In this document: piece by piece, positions 33,660-41,950 of the stretch
Layout: every line of letters begins with the position of its first letter
Position numbering within the stretch: position 1 is the stretch's first letter
Position numbers and translations under genes: made by a program
Notes under the pieces: generated by a model
Told to the model about the DNA's origin: nothing
Databases searched by the model: none
Seen by the model: the letters and a program-made list of their open reading frames with translations, nothing else
Assembly (NCBI GenBank): GCA_050304615.1
Contig: JBNLDW010000004.1
Location: 69,258-133,257 of the forward strand
DNA from: CBFDBF01 sp050304615
GTDB lineage: Bacteria > Pseudomonadota > Gammaproteobacteria > Chromatiales > Chromatiaceae
Direction of reading: 5' to 3'
DNA length: 64,000 nt

Positions 33660-35274
33660 TCAGGATGAAGAAAAACTACCAGCTGCTGGGGGAAATCCCG
33701 GAATCCACCACTGGAGGATGCTGTGGTACTTTTCCAGTTACCGGCTAATCCTCTCCGTCCTGCTGCTCACTATTTTCTATAGCAACATTAGCCCTTCTCT
33801 GCTTGGCTATAATAACTCACTACTGTTTACCATAGTGGGCATAGGCTATTTCTTTGCCGCCCTTGCCAGCGGCTCATTTCTCTATCTGCGACACTCTGAC
33901 AACCAACAACACGCCTACCTGATGGTGTTTATAGATATCGCTGCCATCACCGCTATGATGCATGCCAGCGGTGGTGTCACTACTGGACTTGGGATGCTGC
34001 TGGTGGTCTCCATCGCCTTTGGTAGCGCCGTTATCAAGCAGCGCATCACTCTAACATTTGCCGCCATCGCATCACTCTGCATTCTGGCAGAACAGGTGTA
34101 CAGCCAGGTCTACAATATATTCCCCGTTACCTCCTATACCCACGCTGGGATGTTGGGCGCGAGTTTTTTCGCCATAGCCATACTCACAGACGCCCTCTCC
34201 CACCGGCTACAGGAGTCGGAGCAGTTGGCCAGTCAACGGGGACTGGATCTGGCAAATCTGGAGCAGCTCAACGACTACGTGATTCAACACATGCAGGCCG
34301 GGGTTATTGTGGTAGATGATCGGGCACACATCAGGTTGATGAATGATGCTGCCTGGCACCTGCTAGACATGCCAGACGCCAAGGCAGGAGAGCCGCTAGA
34401 ACAGGCGTCTCATGCCCTGAACCAACAGCTACAACTCTGGAAACACCAAAAAAAATACTCCCAAACGTTTCGCTCTGCACCTGGAGGGCGTGAGCTACAG
34501 GCCGGATTTACCTGTCTTGGCCAGCAGCAGCAGGCAGGGACCATGATCCTGATCGAAGATGCCGGCAGTGTGACCCAGCGGGCCCAGGAGATGAAACTGA
34601 CCTCGCTGGGCCGCCTGACCGCCAGCATCGCCCATGAGATTCGTAACCCCCTGGGGGCCATCAGTCACGCCGAACAACTGCTACAAGAGTCTCCCAATAT
34701 AGACGCCGCAGACAGAAAGCTGACTTCGATAATACGCACCAATTCTGGCCGAGTGAATGCGATCATTGAGAATGTCTTGCAGCTCTCACGCAGACAGCCA
34801 TCTCGCCCCGAGAAAGCGCTACTGAAGGAGTGTATAGAGGGCTTCGTGACAGAGTTTAGGGCCACCAACTCCCTTCCAGAAACAGCGCTGAAAATGCAGA
34901 TCCGGCCAGATAATACCGTCGTGCACGTAGACACTAGTCAACTGCGGCAAATCCTATCCAATCTGTGTGACAACTCGATACACCACTTTGACCGCGCACC
35001 AGAGAAGCTACGTATCCGTATAGGTGGAGGCATAACTCTGGAGTCAGGTGGCCCTTTCCTGGAGATTATAGATAACGGGCCGGGAATCAGGATCGAGGTT
35101 GCCCGTCAAATGTTTGAACCTTTTTTTACCACCCGCAATGTAGGTAGCGGCCTGGGGCTATATATCGCCAAGGAGCTGTGCGAGGCCAACCGTCTAACAC
35201 TGAAACATATCTCCCCACCAATGGGTGGCTGTGGTTTCAGGATCAGCTTCCCGACACTCTCCAGATCAGGGTAG
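33649..35274 (+). CDS. pilS: Sensor histidine kinase PilS
   Basis: About 541 residues. Six hydrophobic segments (about 24-190 of the full frame), a PAS-like domain, then the kinase core. The H-box is SIAHEIRNPLGAISHAEQLL, with N-box LCDNSIHHF and G-boxes DNGPGI and GSGLGLYIAKEL. It phosphorylates PilR to control type IV pilin transcription. The frame opens at 33571 inside the upstream gene; the tandem ATGs at 33649/33652, just before PP0621's stop, are the best starts. pilR follows by 28 bp. No pil structural genes are nearby. Confidence 0.9.
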   Translation: MMFDQDEEKLPAAGGNPGIHHWRMLWYFSSYRLILSVLLLTIFYSNISPSLLGYNNSLLFTIVGIGYFFAALASGSFLYLRHSDNQQHAYLMVFIDIAAITAMMHASGGVTTGLGMLLVVSIAFGSAVIKQRITLTFAAIASLCILAEQVYSQVYNIFPVTSYTHAGMLGASFFAIAILTDALSHRLQESEQLASQRGLDLANLEQLNDYVIQHMQAGVIVVDDRAHIRLMNDAAWHLLDMPDAKAGEPLEQASHALNQQLQLWKHQKKYSQTFRSAPGGRELQAGFTCLGQQQQAGTMILIEDAGSVTQRAQEMKLTSLGRLTASIAHEIRNPLGAISHAEQLLQESPNIDAADRKLTSIIRTNSGRVNAIIENVLQLSRRQPSRPEKALLKECIEGFVTEFRATNSLPETALKMQIRPDNTVVHVDTSQLRQILSNLCDNSIHHFDRAPEKLRIRIGGGITLESGGPFLEIIDNGPGIRIEVARQMFEPFFTTRNVGSGLGLYIAKELCEANRLTLKHISPPMGGCGFRISFPTLSRSG

Positions 35275-35302
35275 AATGGGCAGTTAGCAACAATAGAATC
35301 CA

Positions 35303-36652
35303 ATGAATAGACCGCGCGCCCTTATAATTGATGATGAGCCTGATATCCGGGAACTGCTGGAGATCACTCTGGGCCGGATGGATATAGAGACCATGGCGGC
35401 AGATGACCTGACCGCTGCTAGAAAGCTCATGTCCAAAAATGATTTTGATCTCTGCCTCACAGATATGCGTCTCCCAGACGGTGATGGTATCGATCTGGTA
35501 AAGGAGATTAGCAAAGTATATCCCCAGCTGCCGGTTGCTGTTATCACTGCCCATGGCAACGTAGAGAGCGCCACCCAGGCACTCAAGGCCGGGGCCTTTG
35601 ACTTTGTCTCAAAACCGGTTGATCTAAAGATCCTCAGAAAACTGGTGACAACAGCACTAAAACTGCGCAATTACCCGGCCACAACAGCTACCGATAGCCC
35701 TGCCGCCAAAGGAAATGAAACACCCCAACTACTTGGCAAATCCAGCTCCATTGAGGCCACCCGCCAGATGATCGCCAAACTGGCCAGGAGTCAGGCGCCG
35801 GTCTATATAAGCGGCGAATCAGGCACCGGCAAAGAGCTGGCGGCCCGACTGATCCATCAGCAAGGGCTACGAGCCGATCAACCTTTTGTGCCCGTCAACT
35901 GTGGCGCCATCCCTAGAGAGCTGATGGAGAGCGAATTCTTCGGCCACAAAAAGGGGAGTTTTACCGGCGCCATAGCCGACAAGGATGGTCTGTTTCAGGC
36001 AGCTGATGGCGGCATCCTATTTCTGGATGAGGTAGCTGATCTGCCACTGGATATGCAGGTAAAACTACTGCGTGCTATCCAGGAGAAGTCGATCCGTCCT
36101 GTCGGCGGGCAACAGGAGTTGACTGTAGATGTAAGGATTATCAGCGCCACGCATAAGGATCTGGCTATGTTGGTCGAGCGCGGGGAGTTTCGGCAAGACC
36201 TGTTTTACCGCATAAATGTGATCGAACTGAACATACCTCCGTTACGGGAGCGCCGCGAGGATATACCTGTGCTGGTAGACAATATCCTCAATCGGCTGGC
36301 AACGGAAAACGGCAAACCAAAGCCGCGCCTCGACCGGGATGCCCTGGAGAAACTCTACAAACATCCACTACTGGGCAACGTGCGGGAGTTGGAGAATATC
36401 CTGGAGCGGGCGATCACTATGTGTGAAAACGATCGGATTGGGGTGGATGAGCTGCTGCTACCTACACCATCACAGGAAGATATGCCGCTTGATGCCGAGC
36501 TGCCCCTGGAGCAGTACCTGGAACAGATTGAGCGCCAAAAGATAGAGCAGGCTCTGGAAGAGACCCGCTGGAACCGCACTGCTGCAGCGAAAAAACTGGG
36601 ACTCAGCTTCCGCGCCCTGCGTTATAGGCTAAACAAGCTGGGGATCGATTAA
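35303..36652 (+). CDS. pilR: Sigma-54-dependent response regulator PilR
   Basis: 449 residues. The receiver domain has IIDDEPDIRELLEITLGRM, phospho-acceptor Asp in LCLTDMRLPDGDG (about residue 54) and Lys in FVSKPVD. The AAA+ domain has Walker A GESGTGKE, GSFTGA in the sigma-54 contact loop and Walker B GGILFLDEVADLP. The C-terminal Fis-type helix-turn-helix is WNRTAAAKKLGLSFRALRYR. It activates sigma-54 promoters such as pilA. The N-terminal receiver is closely similar to the Pseudomonas PilR that I remember. A weak inverted repeat TTAACC-GGC-GGTTAA spans its stop codon. Confidence 0.93.
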   Translation: MNRPRALIIDDEPDIRELLEITLGRMDIETMAADDLTAARKLMSKNDFDLCLTDMRLPDGDGIDLVKEISKVYPQLPVAVITAHGNVESATQALKAGAFDFVSKPVDLKILRKLVTTALKLRNYPATTATDSPAAKGNETPQLLGKSSSIEATRQMIAKLARSQAPVYISGESGTGKELAARLIHQQGLRADQPFVPVNCGAIPRELMESEFFGHKKGSFTGAIADKDGLFQAADGGILFLDEVADLPLDMQVKLLRAIQEKSIRPVGGQQELTVDVRIISATHKDLAMLVERGEFRQDLFYRINVIELNIPPLRERREDIPVLVDNILNRLATENGKPKPRLDRDALEKLYKHPLLGNVRELENILERAITMCENDRIGVDELLLPTPSQEDMPLDAELPLEQYLEQIERQKIEQALEETRWNRTAAAKKLGLSFRALRYRLNKLGID

Positions 36653-36677
36653 CCGGCGGTTAAATGTCGTCCTCTGA

Positions 36678-38426
36678 CTACCGTTGCCGCAGCGGGCACT
36701 GACTGCGGTCATACTCATCGCCCAGAGAGTCCCAGACATAGTCCAGTGCCTGCTGAGTGTAGGCGAAGAAATGATCCTCTTGCAGATACTCAATCAAGCG
36801 GGTACGTCGGATAACATCCATAAACTGCTTCTTCATCCCAGATACCACAAGCTCAATATTGTTGGCATTCAACCGCTCTGCCAGGTGGTGTAGCACCTCC
36901 TCTCCTGTGGCATCCAGCTGATTGATGGCAGAGGCATCCACGATGATATAACGTAGATCTGGCTTGGAGGCCATCTCCTCCAGGATCTTGTCCTCGAAAT
37001 AACCGGCATTGGCAAAATAGAGAGAGCCGTCAAAACGAATCAATGAGATTACATCACTGGTTGGCAGTGGGTGGACCGATATGTCTCGCATCGAGCCATC
37101 CTTGTAACGGGAGAGCACAGCGACCCGGGGACGCATGGAGCGAACTATGAATAGCAGCAGGGAGAGTACAACACCAGTAAGAATTCCACCCTCCAGGTGC
37201 GGTGCCAGATAGAGGGTCAGAAAAAAGGTGACCATTAACACAACGGCATCTTGCGGCTGTGCCTTCCAGGCGTGAATCACCGGAGCCACCTTGATCAAGT
37301 TGATCACCGCCAAAATAATCACTACGCCCAGAGTGGCGGTAGGCAGATGGTACAGTAGCGGGGTTAATAACAGCAGGGTGATACCCACCACTGCACCGGT
37401 AACTACCGAGGAGAATCCGGTGATAGCCCCAGCCTCTATATTGACCGCGGAGCGAGAGAATGAGCCAGAGACCGGATAGCCACCAAATATGCCAGAGACC
37501 ACATTACTCAGCCCCTGCCCTACCAGCTCCTGATTGGTATCCAGGCGCTGCCTGGTCTTAGCTGCCATGGCCTTGGCAATTGCGATCGCCTCCATAAAGC
37601 CGATCAGGGCAATCACCACCGCACTGGTTATAAGCTGCTTGATCATATCCACATTGATGACCGGCATGGCGAAGGCCGGTAGACCCTGTGGAATAGCCCC
37701 AACGACGGCCCCACCGTTGGACTCAAAACCGATCAGCCAGGAGACCATAGTCGTCACCACCACTGCCGCCAACACGCCAGGCAACCTGGGGAAAAACCGT
37801 TTGAGACCAAGCATAATAACAATAGATGCGATAGCCATCGCCAGGGTGGGTATATGGGTGTGTTCCATGGCGGCCAACACCGTATTCTGCACCTCTTCAT
37901 AGTGGTGTTCCGCGTCCGGCACGCTAATACCAAACAGCTTACCCAATTGAGAGGTGGCGATAATCAGGGCGCCAGCATTAGTAAAACCAACCACCACCGG
38001 ATGTGACAATAGATCCACCAGCACGCCAAGACGCAGCAGACCGATCGACAGTTGAAACAGCCCCACCAGGATCGCCAGAGTCATGGCATAGATGAGATAG
38101 CCATCAGGATTGGTTGAGGCCAGCGGCCCCAGCGCTGCCGCAGTCATCAATGAGACTACTGCCACTGGCCCGGTAGCCAACTGGCGCGATGAACCAAAAA
38201 ATGCCGCCACCATAGATGGCAGAAATGAGGCGTACAGACCGACATATGGCGACAACCCTGCAAGCTGCGCATACGCCATAGATTGAGGGACAAGCACCAG
38301 TGCCACAGTAACACCAGCCACTATATCGGCCCGCCTGGTCTCGGCGTCACGTACTTCTCTAACCCACTCTAAAAATGGGATAAAACGTCCCGGCATACTA
38401 CCTAGAAGATCTATAATCCAAGCCAT
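36678..38426 (-). CDS. SulP family anion transporter with STAS domain
   Basis: A 582-residue inner-membrane transporter. The SulP core starts ADIVAGVTVALVLVPQSMAY and includes GLYASFLPSMVAAFFGSSRQ and GGYPVSGSFSRSAVN, with about 12-14 membrane segments. A cytoplasmic STAS domain (about 455-560) follows, with IIVDASAINQLDATGEEVL. Members carry sulfate, bicarbonate or other anions. The substrate here is unknown. It is divergent from nhaD across a 385-bp gap, so it belongs to the ion-transport island by position. It converges on pilR. Confidence 0.88.
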   Translation of the reverse strand: MAWIIDLLGSMPGRFIPFLEWVREVRDAETRRADIVAGVTVALVLVPQSMAYAQLAGLSPYVGLYASFLPSMVAAFFGSSRQLATGPVAVVSLMTAAALGPLASTNPDGYLIYAMTLAILVGLFQLSIGLLRLGVLVDLLSHPVVVGFTNAGALIIATSQLGKLFGISVPDAEHHYEEVQNTVLAAMEHTHIPTLAMAIASIVIMLGLKRFFPRLPGVLAAVVVTTMVSWLIGFESNGGAVVGAIPQGLPAFAMPVINVDMIKQLITSAVVIALIGFMEAIAIAKAMAAKTRQRLDTNQELVGQGLSNVVSGIFGGYPVSGSFSRSAVNIEAGAITGFSSVVTGAVVGITLLLLTPLLYHLPTATLGVVIILAVINLIKVAPVIHAWKAQPQDAVVLMVTFFLTLYLAPHLEGGILTGVVLSLLLFIVRSMRPRVAVLSRYKDGSMRDISVHPLPTSDVISLIRFDGSLYFANAGYFEDKILEEMASKPDLRYIIVDASAINQLDATGEEVLHHLAERLNANNIELVVSGMKKQFMDVIRRTRLIEYLQEDHFFAYTQQALDYVWDSLGDEYDRSQCPLRQR

Positions 38427-38632
38427 TATTAGACCCCTCTGCGCATATTATAGATGTGCTAGAAACCAGCCTATTACTTGCGTATCAGCATATCATTAAT
38501 AACCACTATGATCGAATGTGTATGGCTATATGCTTTCCAATCTGTACGGTTTTCATATACGCTTGGGCCGGAACTATTTTTGAGTAGTATCTGGTTGCTA
38601 CACGGCAAAACGAAGTCTGCCAAAAAGGGCAG

Positions 38633-38660
38633 TTTAAATATTATAAATCGTTGCTATTAT
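38633..38660 (+). promoter_or_regulatory. Predicted sigma-70 promoter for nhaD
   Basis: TTTAAA (38633-38638) and TATTAT (38655-38660) are 16 bp apart. Transcription would start near 38667, at the 5' edge of the structured leader and about 145 nt before the nhaD ATG. Confidence 0.4.
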
Positions 38661-38661
38661 G

Positions 38662-38777
38662 CCTGCCTAATCCCTAAGGGACGAACCCAGGGATAAATGA
38701 GGCAAGATGAAGTTGGGGGCCAAAGCAGGAGATTAACAATATTACCCGAACAGTCAGCATAAGGCATGTGGGGTAAT
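38662..38777 (+). promoter_or_regulatory. Structured nhaD leader: candidate cis-regulatory RNA (three-way junction)
   Basis: By eye the RNA can form an outer helix CCTG/CAGG (38662-38665 with 38726-38729). Inside it is a long arm, CCT/AGG then ATCCCT/AGGGAT (38670-38675 with 3889-94 of the same kilobase), capped by GGG-ACGAA-CCC (38678-38688), and a second arm TTGG-GGG-CCAA (38713-38723). A separate stem, ATTACCC/GGGTAAT (38741-38747 with 38771-38777), lies between this junction and the ATG at 38812. Such a layout suggests a ligand-sensing leader for a Na+/H+ antiporter. I cannot assign it to a known riboswitch class. Confidence 0.4.
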
Positions 38778-38811
38778 AAATAATGGTGCTTAAGTTGCGA
38801 GTATGAACTAA

Positions 38812-40251
38812 ATGAATCGACAATCTATTTTTCTGCTTACCCTGCTGCTGCTTATACCAGGCGTGGCCCTGGCCTCCGCTGGTAACGACCATCCTGCTCT
38901 TACGGGACATTGGGTGGGCATCGCCTCTCTCACTATTTTCGCTATCGCCTATCTACTGGTAATGGCAGAGGAGTTCACCCACCTACGCAAATCAAAACCG
39001 GTAATCCTGGCGGCTGGTATCATCTGGGCGCTGATTGCCTGGGTCATCTCCGGCATGGAGGGATTTGCCAAGGATGCGGCGGAACAGGCGGTTAAACACA
39101 ACCTGCTGGAGTATGCGGAACTGATGCTGTTCCTGCTGGTGGCCATGACATACATAAACGCCATGGATGAACGCAGCGTATTCGAACGTCTGCGCTCCTG
39201 GCTGGTGCAAAAAGGATTTGGTTTCCGCCAACTGTTCTGGATTACCGGTATCCTCGCTTTCTTTATCTCGCCAGTAGCGGACAACCTGACCACCGCCCTG
39301 CTTATGTGTGCCGTTGTATTGGCGGTAGGCGGTAGCAATACCAAATTTATTCTGCTGTCCTGTATAAACATTGTTGTGGCGGCCAACGCCGGCGGTGCCT
39401 TCAGCCCCTTCGGTGATATCACCACCCTCATGGTATGGCAGAAAGGGATCGTCACCCCCCGTGGCGCGGTGGACTTCTGGGCCTTCTTCGCCCTGTTTAT
39501 CCCATCCCTGGTCAACTGGCTGGTGCCGGCCGCAATCATGCACTTTGCCGTTCCTCACGAACAGCCTGACGGCGGCGGCGAGTCCGTGGATTTGAAGCGG
39601 GGCGCCAAGCGTATCATTGGCCTGTTCCTGCTCACCATATTTACCGCGGTCAGCTTCCACAACTTTCTGCATCTGCCTCCGGTGATCGGCATGCTGACTG
39701 GCTTGGCCTATCTGCAGTTCTTCGGTTTTTTTCTCAAGAAGACCGCGGGCAAGCACAACCACCGCAAGTCAGATGACCATGAGCACGAGGGCCAGATGGG
39801 CGACCCGATAGCTTTTGATGTCTTCAGCAAGATAGCCCGCGCGGAGTGGGACACCCTGCTATTCTTTTACGGTGTGGTGCTCTGTGTCGGCGGCCTGGGA
39901 TTTATAGGTTATCTAGGCCTGGCCGCAGAATTGATGTACGTGGATATGGGAGCCACAACTGCCAACGTAATCGTCGGCATACTCTCTGCAATTGTCGACA
40001 ATATCCCGGTTATGTTTGCCGTACTTACCATGATGCCCGACATGTCTATGGGGCAGTGGCTACTGGTAACCCTGACCGCCGGGGTCGGCGGCTCTCTACT
40101 CTCCATCGGCTCCGCGGCCGGTGTGGCGTTGATGGGTCAGGCGCGTGGCAAATACACATTCTTTGGCCACCTGAAGTGGATGCCGGTGATCGCGTTGGGC
40201 TACGCCGCATCCATCGTGACCCATATTTGGATTAATTCTGGGATTTTCTAA
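38812..40251 (+). CDS. nhaD: Na+/H+ antiporter NhaD (first copy)
   Basis: A 479-residue polytopic antiporter. An N-terminal signal-like helix precedes HWVGIASLTIFAIAYLLVMA with EEFTHLRKSKPVI. The two family repeats carry SPVADNLTTALLM and ANAGGAFSPFGDITTLMVWQ in the first half. The second half carries SAIVDNIPVMFA and LLSIGSAAGVALMG. All polar residues I recall as critical in Vibrio NhaD (Asp-Asn pairs, Asn, Asp-x-Thr-Thr, Ser-x4-Asn, Ser-x2-Ser) are present. It exchanges Na+ or Li+ for H+ at alkaline pH. A structured leader precedes it and a second nhaD follows 54-66 bp later. Confidence 0.92.
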   Translation: MNRQSIFLLTLLLLIPGVALASAGNDHPALTGHWVGIASLTIFAIAYLLVMAEEFTHLRKSKPVILAAGIIWALIAWVISGMEGFAKDAAEQAVKHNLLEYAELMLFLLVAMTYINAMDERSVFERLRSWLVQKGFGFRQLFWITGILAFFISPVADNLTTALLMCAVVLAVGGSNTKFILLSCINIVVAANAGGAFSPFGDITTLMVWQKGIVTPRGAVDFWAFFALFIPSLVNWLVPAAIMHFAVPHEQPDGGGESVDLKRGAKRIIGLFLLTIFTAVSFHNFLHLPPVIGMLTGLAYLQFFGFFLKKTAGKHNHRKSDDHEHEGQMGDPIAFDVFSKIARAEWDTLLFFYGVVLCVGGLGFIGYLGLAAELMYVDMGATTANVIVGILSAIVDNIPVMFAVLTMMPDMSMGQWLLVTLTAGVGGSLLSIGSAAGVALMGQARGKYTFFGHLKWMPVIALGYAASIVTHIWINSGIF

Positions 40252-40268
40252 ACTAATAACAAACCGCT

Positions 40269-40302
40269 GGGGCGATGCTGGCTATACCGTCACTATCGCC
40301 CC
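40269..40302 (+). other. Intercistronic hairpin between the two nhaD genes
   Basis: GGGGCGAT (40269-40276) and ATCGCCCC (40295-40302) form a perfect 8-bp stem around an 18-nt loop. No T-tract follows, so it is more likely an mRNA-stability or processing element than a terminator. It lies just before the second nhaD start. Confidence 0.5.
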
Positions 40303-40317
40303 GCAATGGAACCTGAT

Positions 40318-41772
40318 ATGGCGAAACATATCACAACACCGTTCCTGCTGATCCCGGTGCTGTTTCTCTTCCCGGCTGCCACCTTTGCCGTGGATATGAC
40401 CAGCTACCACGCCGACTACACCACCCACTGGGTGGGGCTGGTCAGTATCACACTTTTTGTCTGTGCGCTCCTGCTAGTAGCGGTGGAGGAGTTCATCCAT
40501 CTACGGAAATCCAAGCCTGTACTCATCTCCTCTGGAGTCATCTGGGCGCTTATTGCCTGGGCGGAACAATCTACCACTGGCTCTCCGGCTATAGCCGCGG
40601 AGACGGCCGTCCGGTACAGCCTGTTACGATACGTGGAACTTATGCTAGTCATACTGGTGGTGATGACCTACGTCAATGCCATGAGTGAACGCCAAGTATT
40701 TGCCACCCTGAGCGAATATATACGCTCCCGGGCCTACAGTTACCGGCAGCTTTTCTGGGCATCTGGCCTGATCACCTTCTTTCTCTCCCCCTTCATTGAC
40801 AACCTGGCGACCGCCCTGGTGGCTGGGGCCATCATCGTGGCAATCGGAGGCAACAACGGCCGCTTCATCGCCCTGGCCTGCACCAACATCGTAATAGCCG
40901 CTAACGCTGGGGGCGCCTTCAGCCCGTTCGGTGACCTCACCACCCTGATGGTATGGCAGGAGGGGGTGGTGGCAACCGATGGCACTTTGGGTTTCTGGTC
41001 GTTCTTCAAGCTGCTGCCAGCCTCAATGGTTAGCTATCTGGTCCCCACTACGATCATGCATTTTGCGGTCCCCAAGAAGAGACCAAAATCGGTTGCCTCC
41101 AACGTACATATGCGGCGTGGCGCCAAACGAGTCATCCTGCTGTTCCTGGCCACCATCGCTACTGCGGTCTTTTTCCGCGGCATACTGGAGCTGCCGGCCG
41201 CAGTCGGTATGCTGACGGGGCTCTCCTACCTGCAGTTCTTCGGCTACTACCTGAAGCGGACCCATGGCAGAACCGAGCCGGCCACCAGCGACGAGGAGGG
41301 TATGGGCGGTCCTGTGGCACTGGACAGCGAGAATCCATTCGATATCTTTACCCGCATAGCACGCTCGGAGTGGGACACCCTGTTTTTTCTCTACGGTATC
41401 GCCATGTCCGTAGGTGGCCTGGCCTATCTCGGTTATCTCCAGCTGGCCTCCGACCTACTCTATGGTCAGATGGGAGCGACCACAGCAAACATCTCTCTCG
41501 GCCTGATGACCCCACTGCTGGAAGATATTCCGGTAATGTACGGCGTTCTGGCCATGATGCCTGATATGTCCCAGGCCCAGTGGCTGCTGGTCACCCTGGC
41601 CGTTGGCACCGGTGGATCCATCATTGCGATAGGCTCCGCCGCCGGGGTGGCGTTGATGGGGCAGGCACGGGCGCATTACACCTTCTTCTATCACCTGCGC
41701 TGGACGCCGGCAATCCTTCTCGGATACGCCTGCGGCGTGATCGTCCACCTCTTACTGAATCCTGGTCTCTAG
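40318..41772 (+). CDS. nhaD: NhaD-family antiporter (second, divergent copy)
   Basis: About 484 residues from MAKHITT at 40318; the frame is open from 40306. It is strongly similar to the first copy along its length: EEFIHLRKSKPVLIS, SPFIDNLATALVAGA, ANAGGAFSPFGDLTTLMVWQ. In the second half the motif reads MTPLLEDIPVMYG instead of LSAIVDNIPVMFA, and SIIAIGSAAG instead of LLSIGSAAG. A Ser becomes Thr, Asp-Asn becomes Glu-Asp, and a Ser becomes Ala. These sites matter in characterised NhaD, so ion selectivity, coupling or pH range may differ. The tandem position implies duplication followed by divergence. Confidence 0.88.
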   Translation: MAKHITTPFLLIPVLFLFPAATFAVDMTSYHADYTTHWVGLVSITLFVCALLLVAVEEFIHLRKSKPVLISSGVIWALIAWAEQSTTGSPAIAAETAVRYSLLRYVELMLVILVVMTYVNAMSERQVFATLSEYIRSRAYSYRQLFWASGLITFFLSPFIDNLATALVAGAIIVAIGGNNGRFIALACTNIVIAANAGGAFSPFGDLTTLMVWQEGVVATDGTLGFWSFFKLLPASMVSYLVPTTIMHFAVPKKRPKSVASNVHMRRGAKRVILLFLATIATAVFFRGILELPAAVGMLTGLSYLQFFGYYLKRTHGRTEPATSDEEGMGGPVALDSENPFDIFTRIARSEWDTLFFLYGIAMSVGGLAYLGYLQLASDLLYGQMGATTANISLGLMTPLLEDIPVMYGVLAMMPDMSQAQWLLVTLAVGTGGSIIAIGSAAGVALMGQARAHYTFFYHLRWTPAILLGYACGVIVHLLLNPGL

Positions 41773-41950
41773 CCATAATGGCCTTTACTTGAAGTTGAGC
41801 AAGCCGCGAAGAACCGCAATCACCACAAATATCGCAAATACTTTTATTGGGTAATCTAATATTTTGTTACGTGGACAGGCGGCTCTCGCTTATAGTGGGG
41901 ATTCTGTTAAGATGCCCCGGTTTGTATTTTACTCACTAAATCTGGCGACC

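Larger units (their letters stand above)
38427..38811. other. Divergent intergenic region between SulP and nhaD
   Basis: 385 bp with no gene. The first 200 bp is AT-rich and presumably holds the SulP promoter. From about 38633 on lies the predicted nhaD promoter and a structured leader, described separately. No terminator with a T-tract was seen. Confidence 0.6.

Noticed and set aside
36651..36665. TTAACC-GGC-GGTTAA as terminator between pilR and SulP
   Set aside because: The stem is short and AT-rich with no T-tract, so it is only mentioned with pilR.
38641..38811. Assignment of the nhaD leader to the known Na+ or Li+ riboswitch classes
   Set aside because: I could not recall or match their consensus sequences with confidence, so it is reported only as an unassigned structured leader.
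38992..39762. 256-codon minus-strand frame inside nhaD
   Set aside because: Antisense shadow of a clearly conserved NhaD coding sequence, with no membrane or domain pattern.
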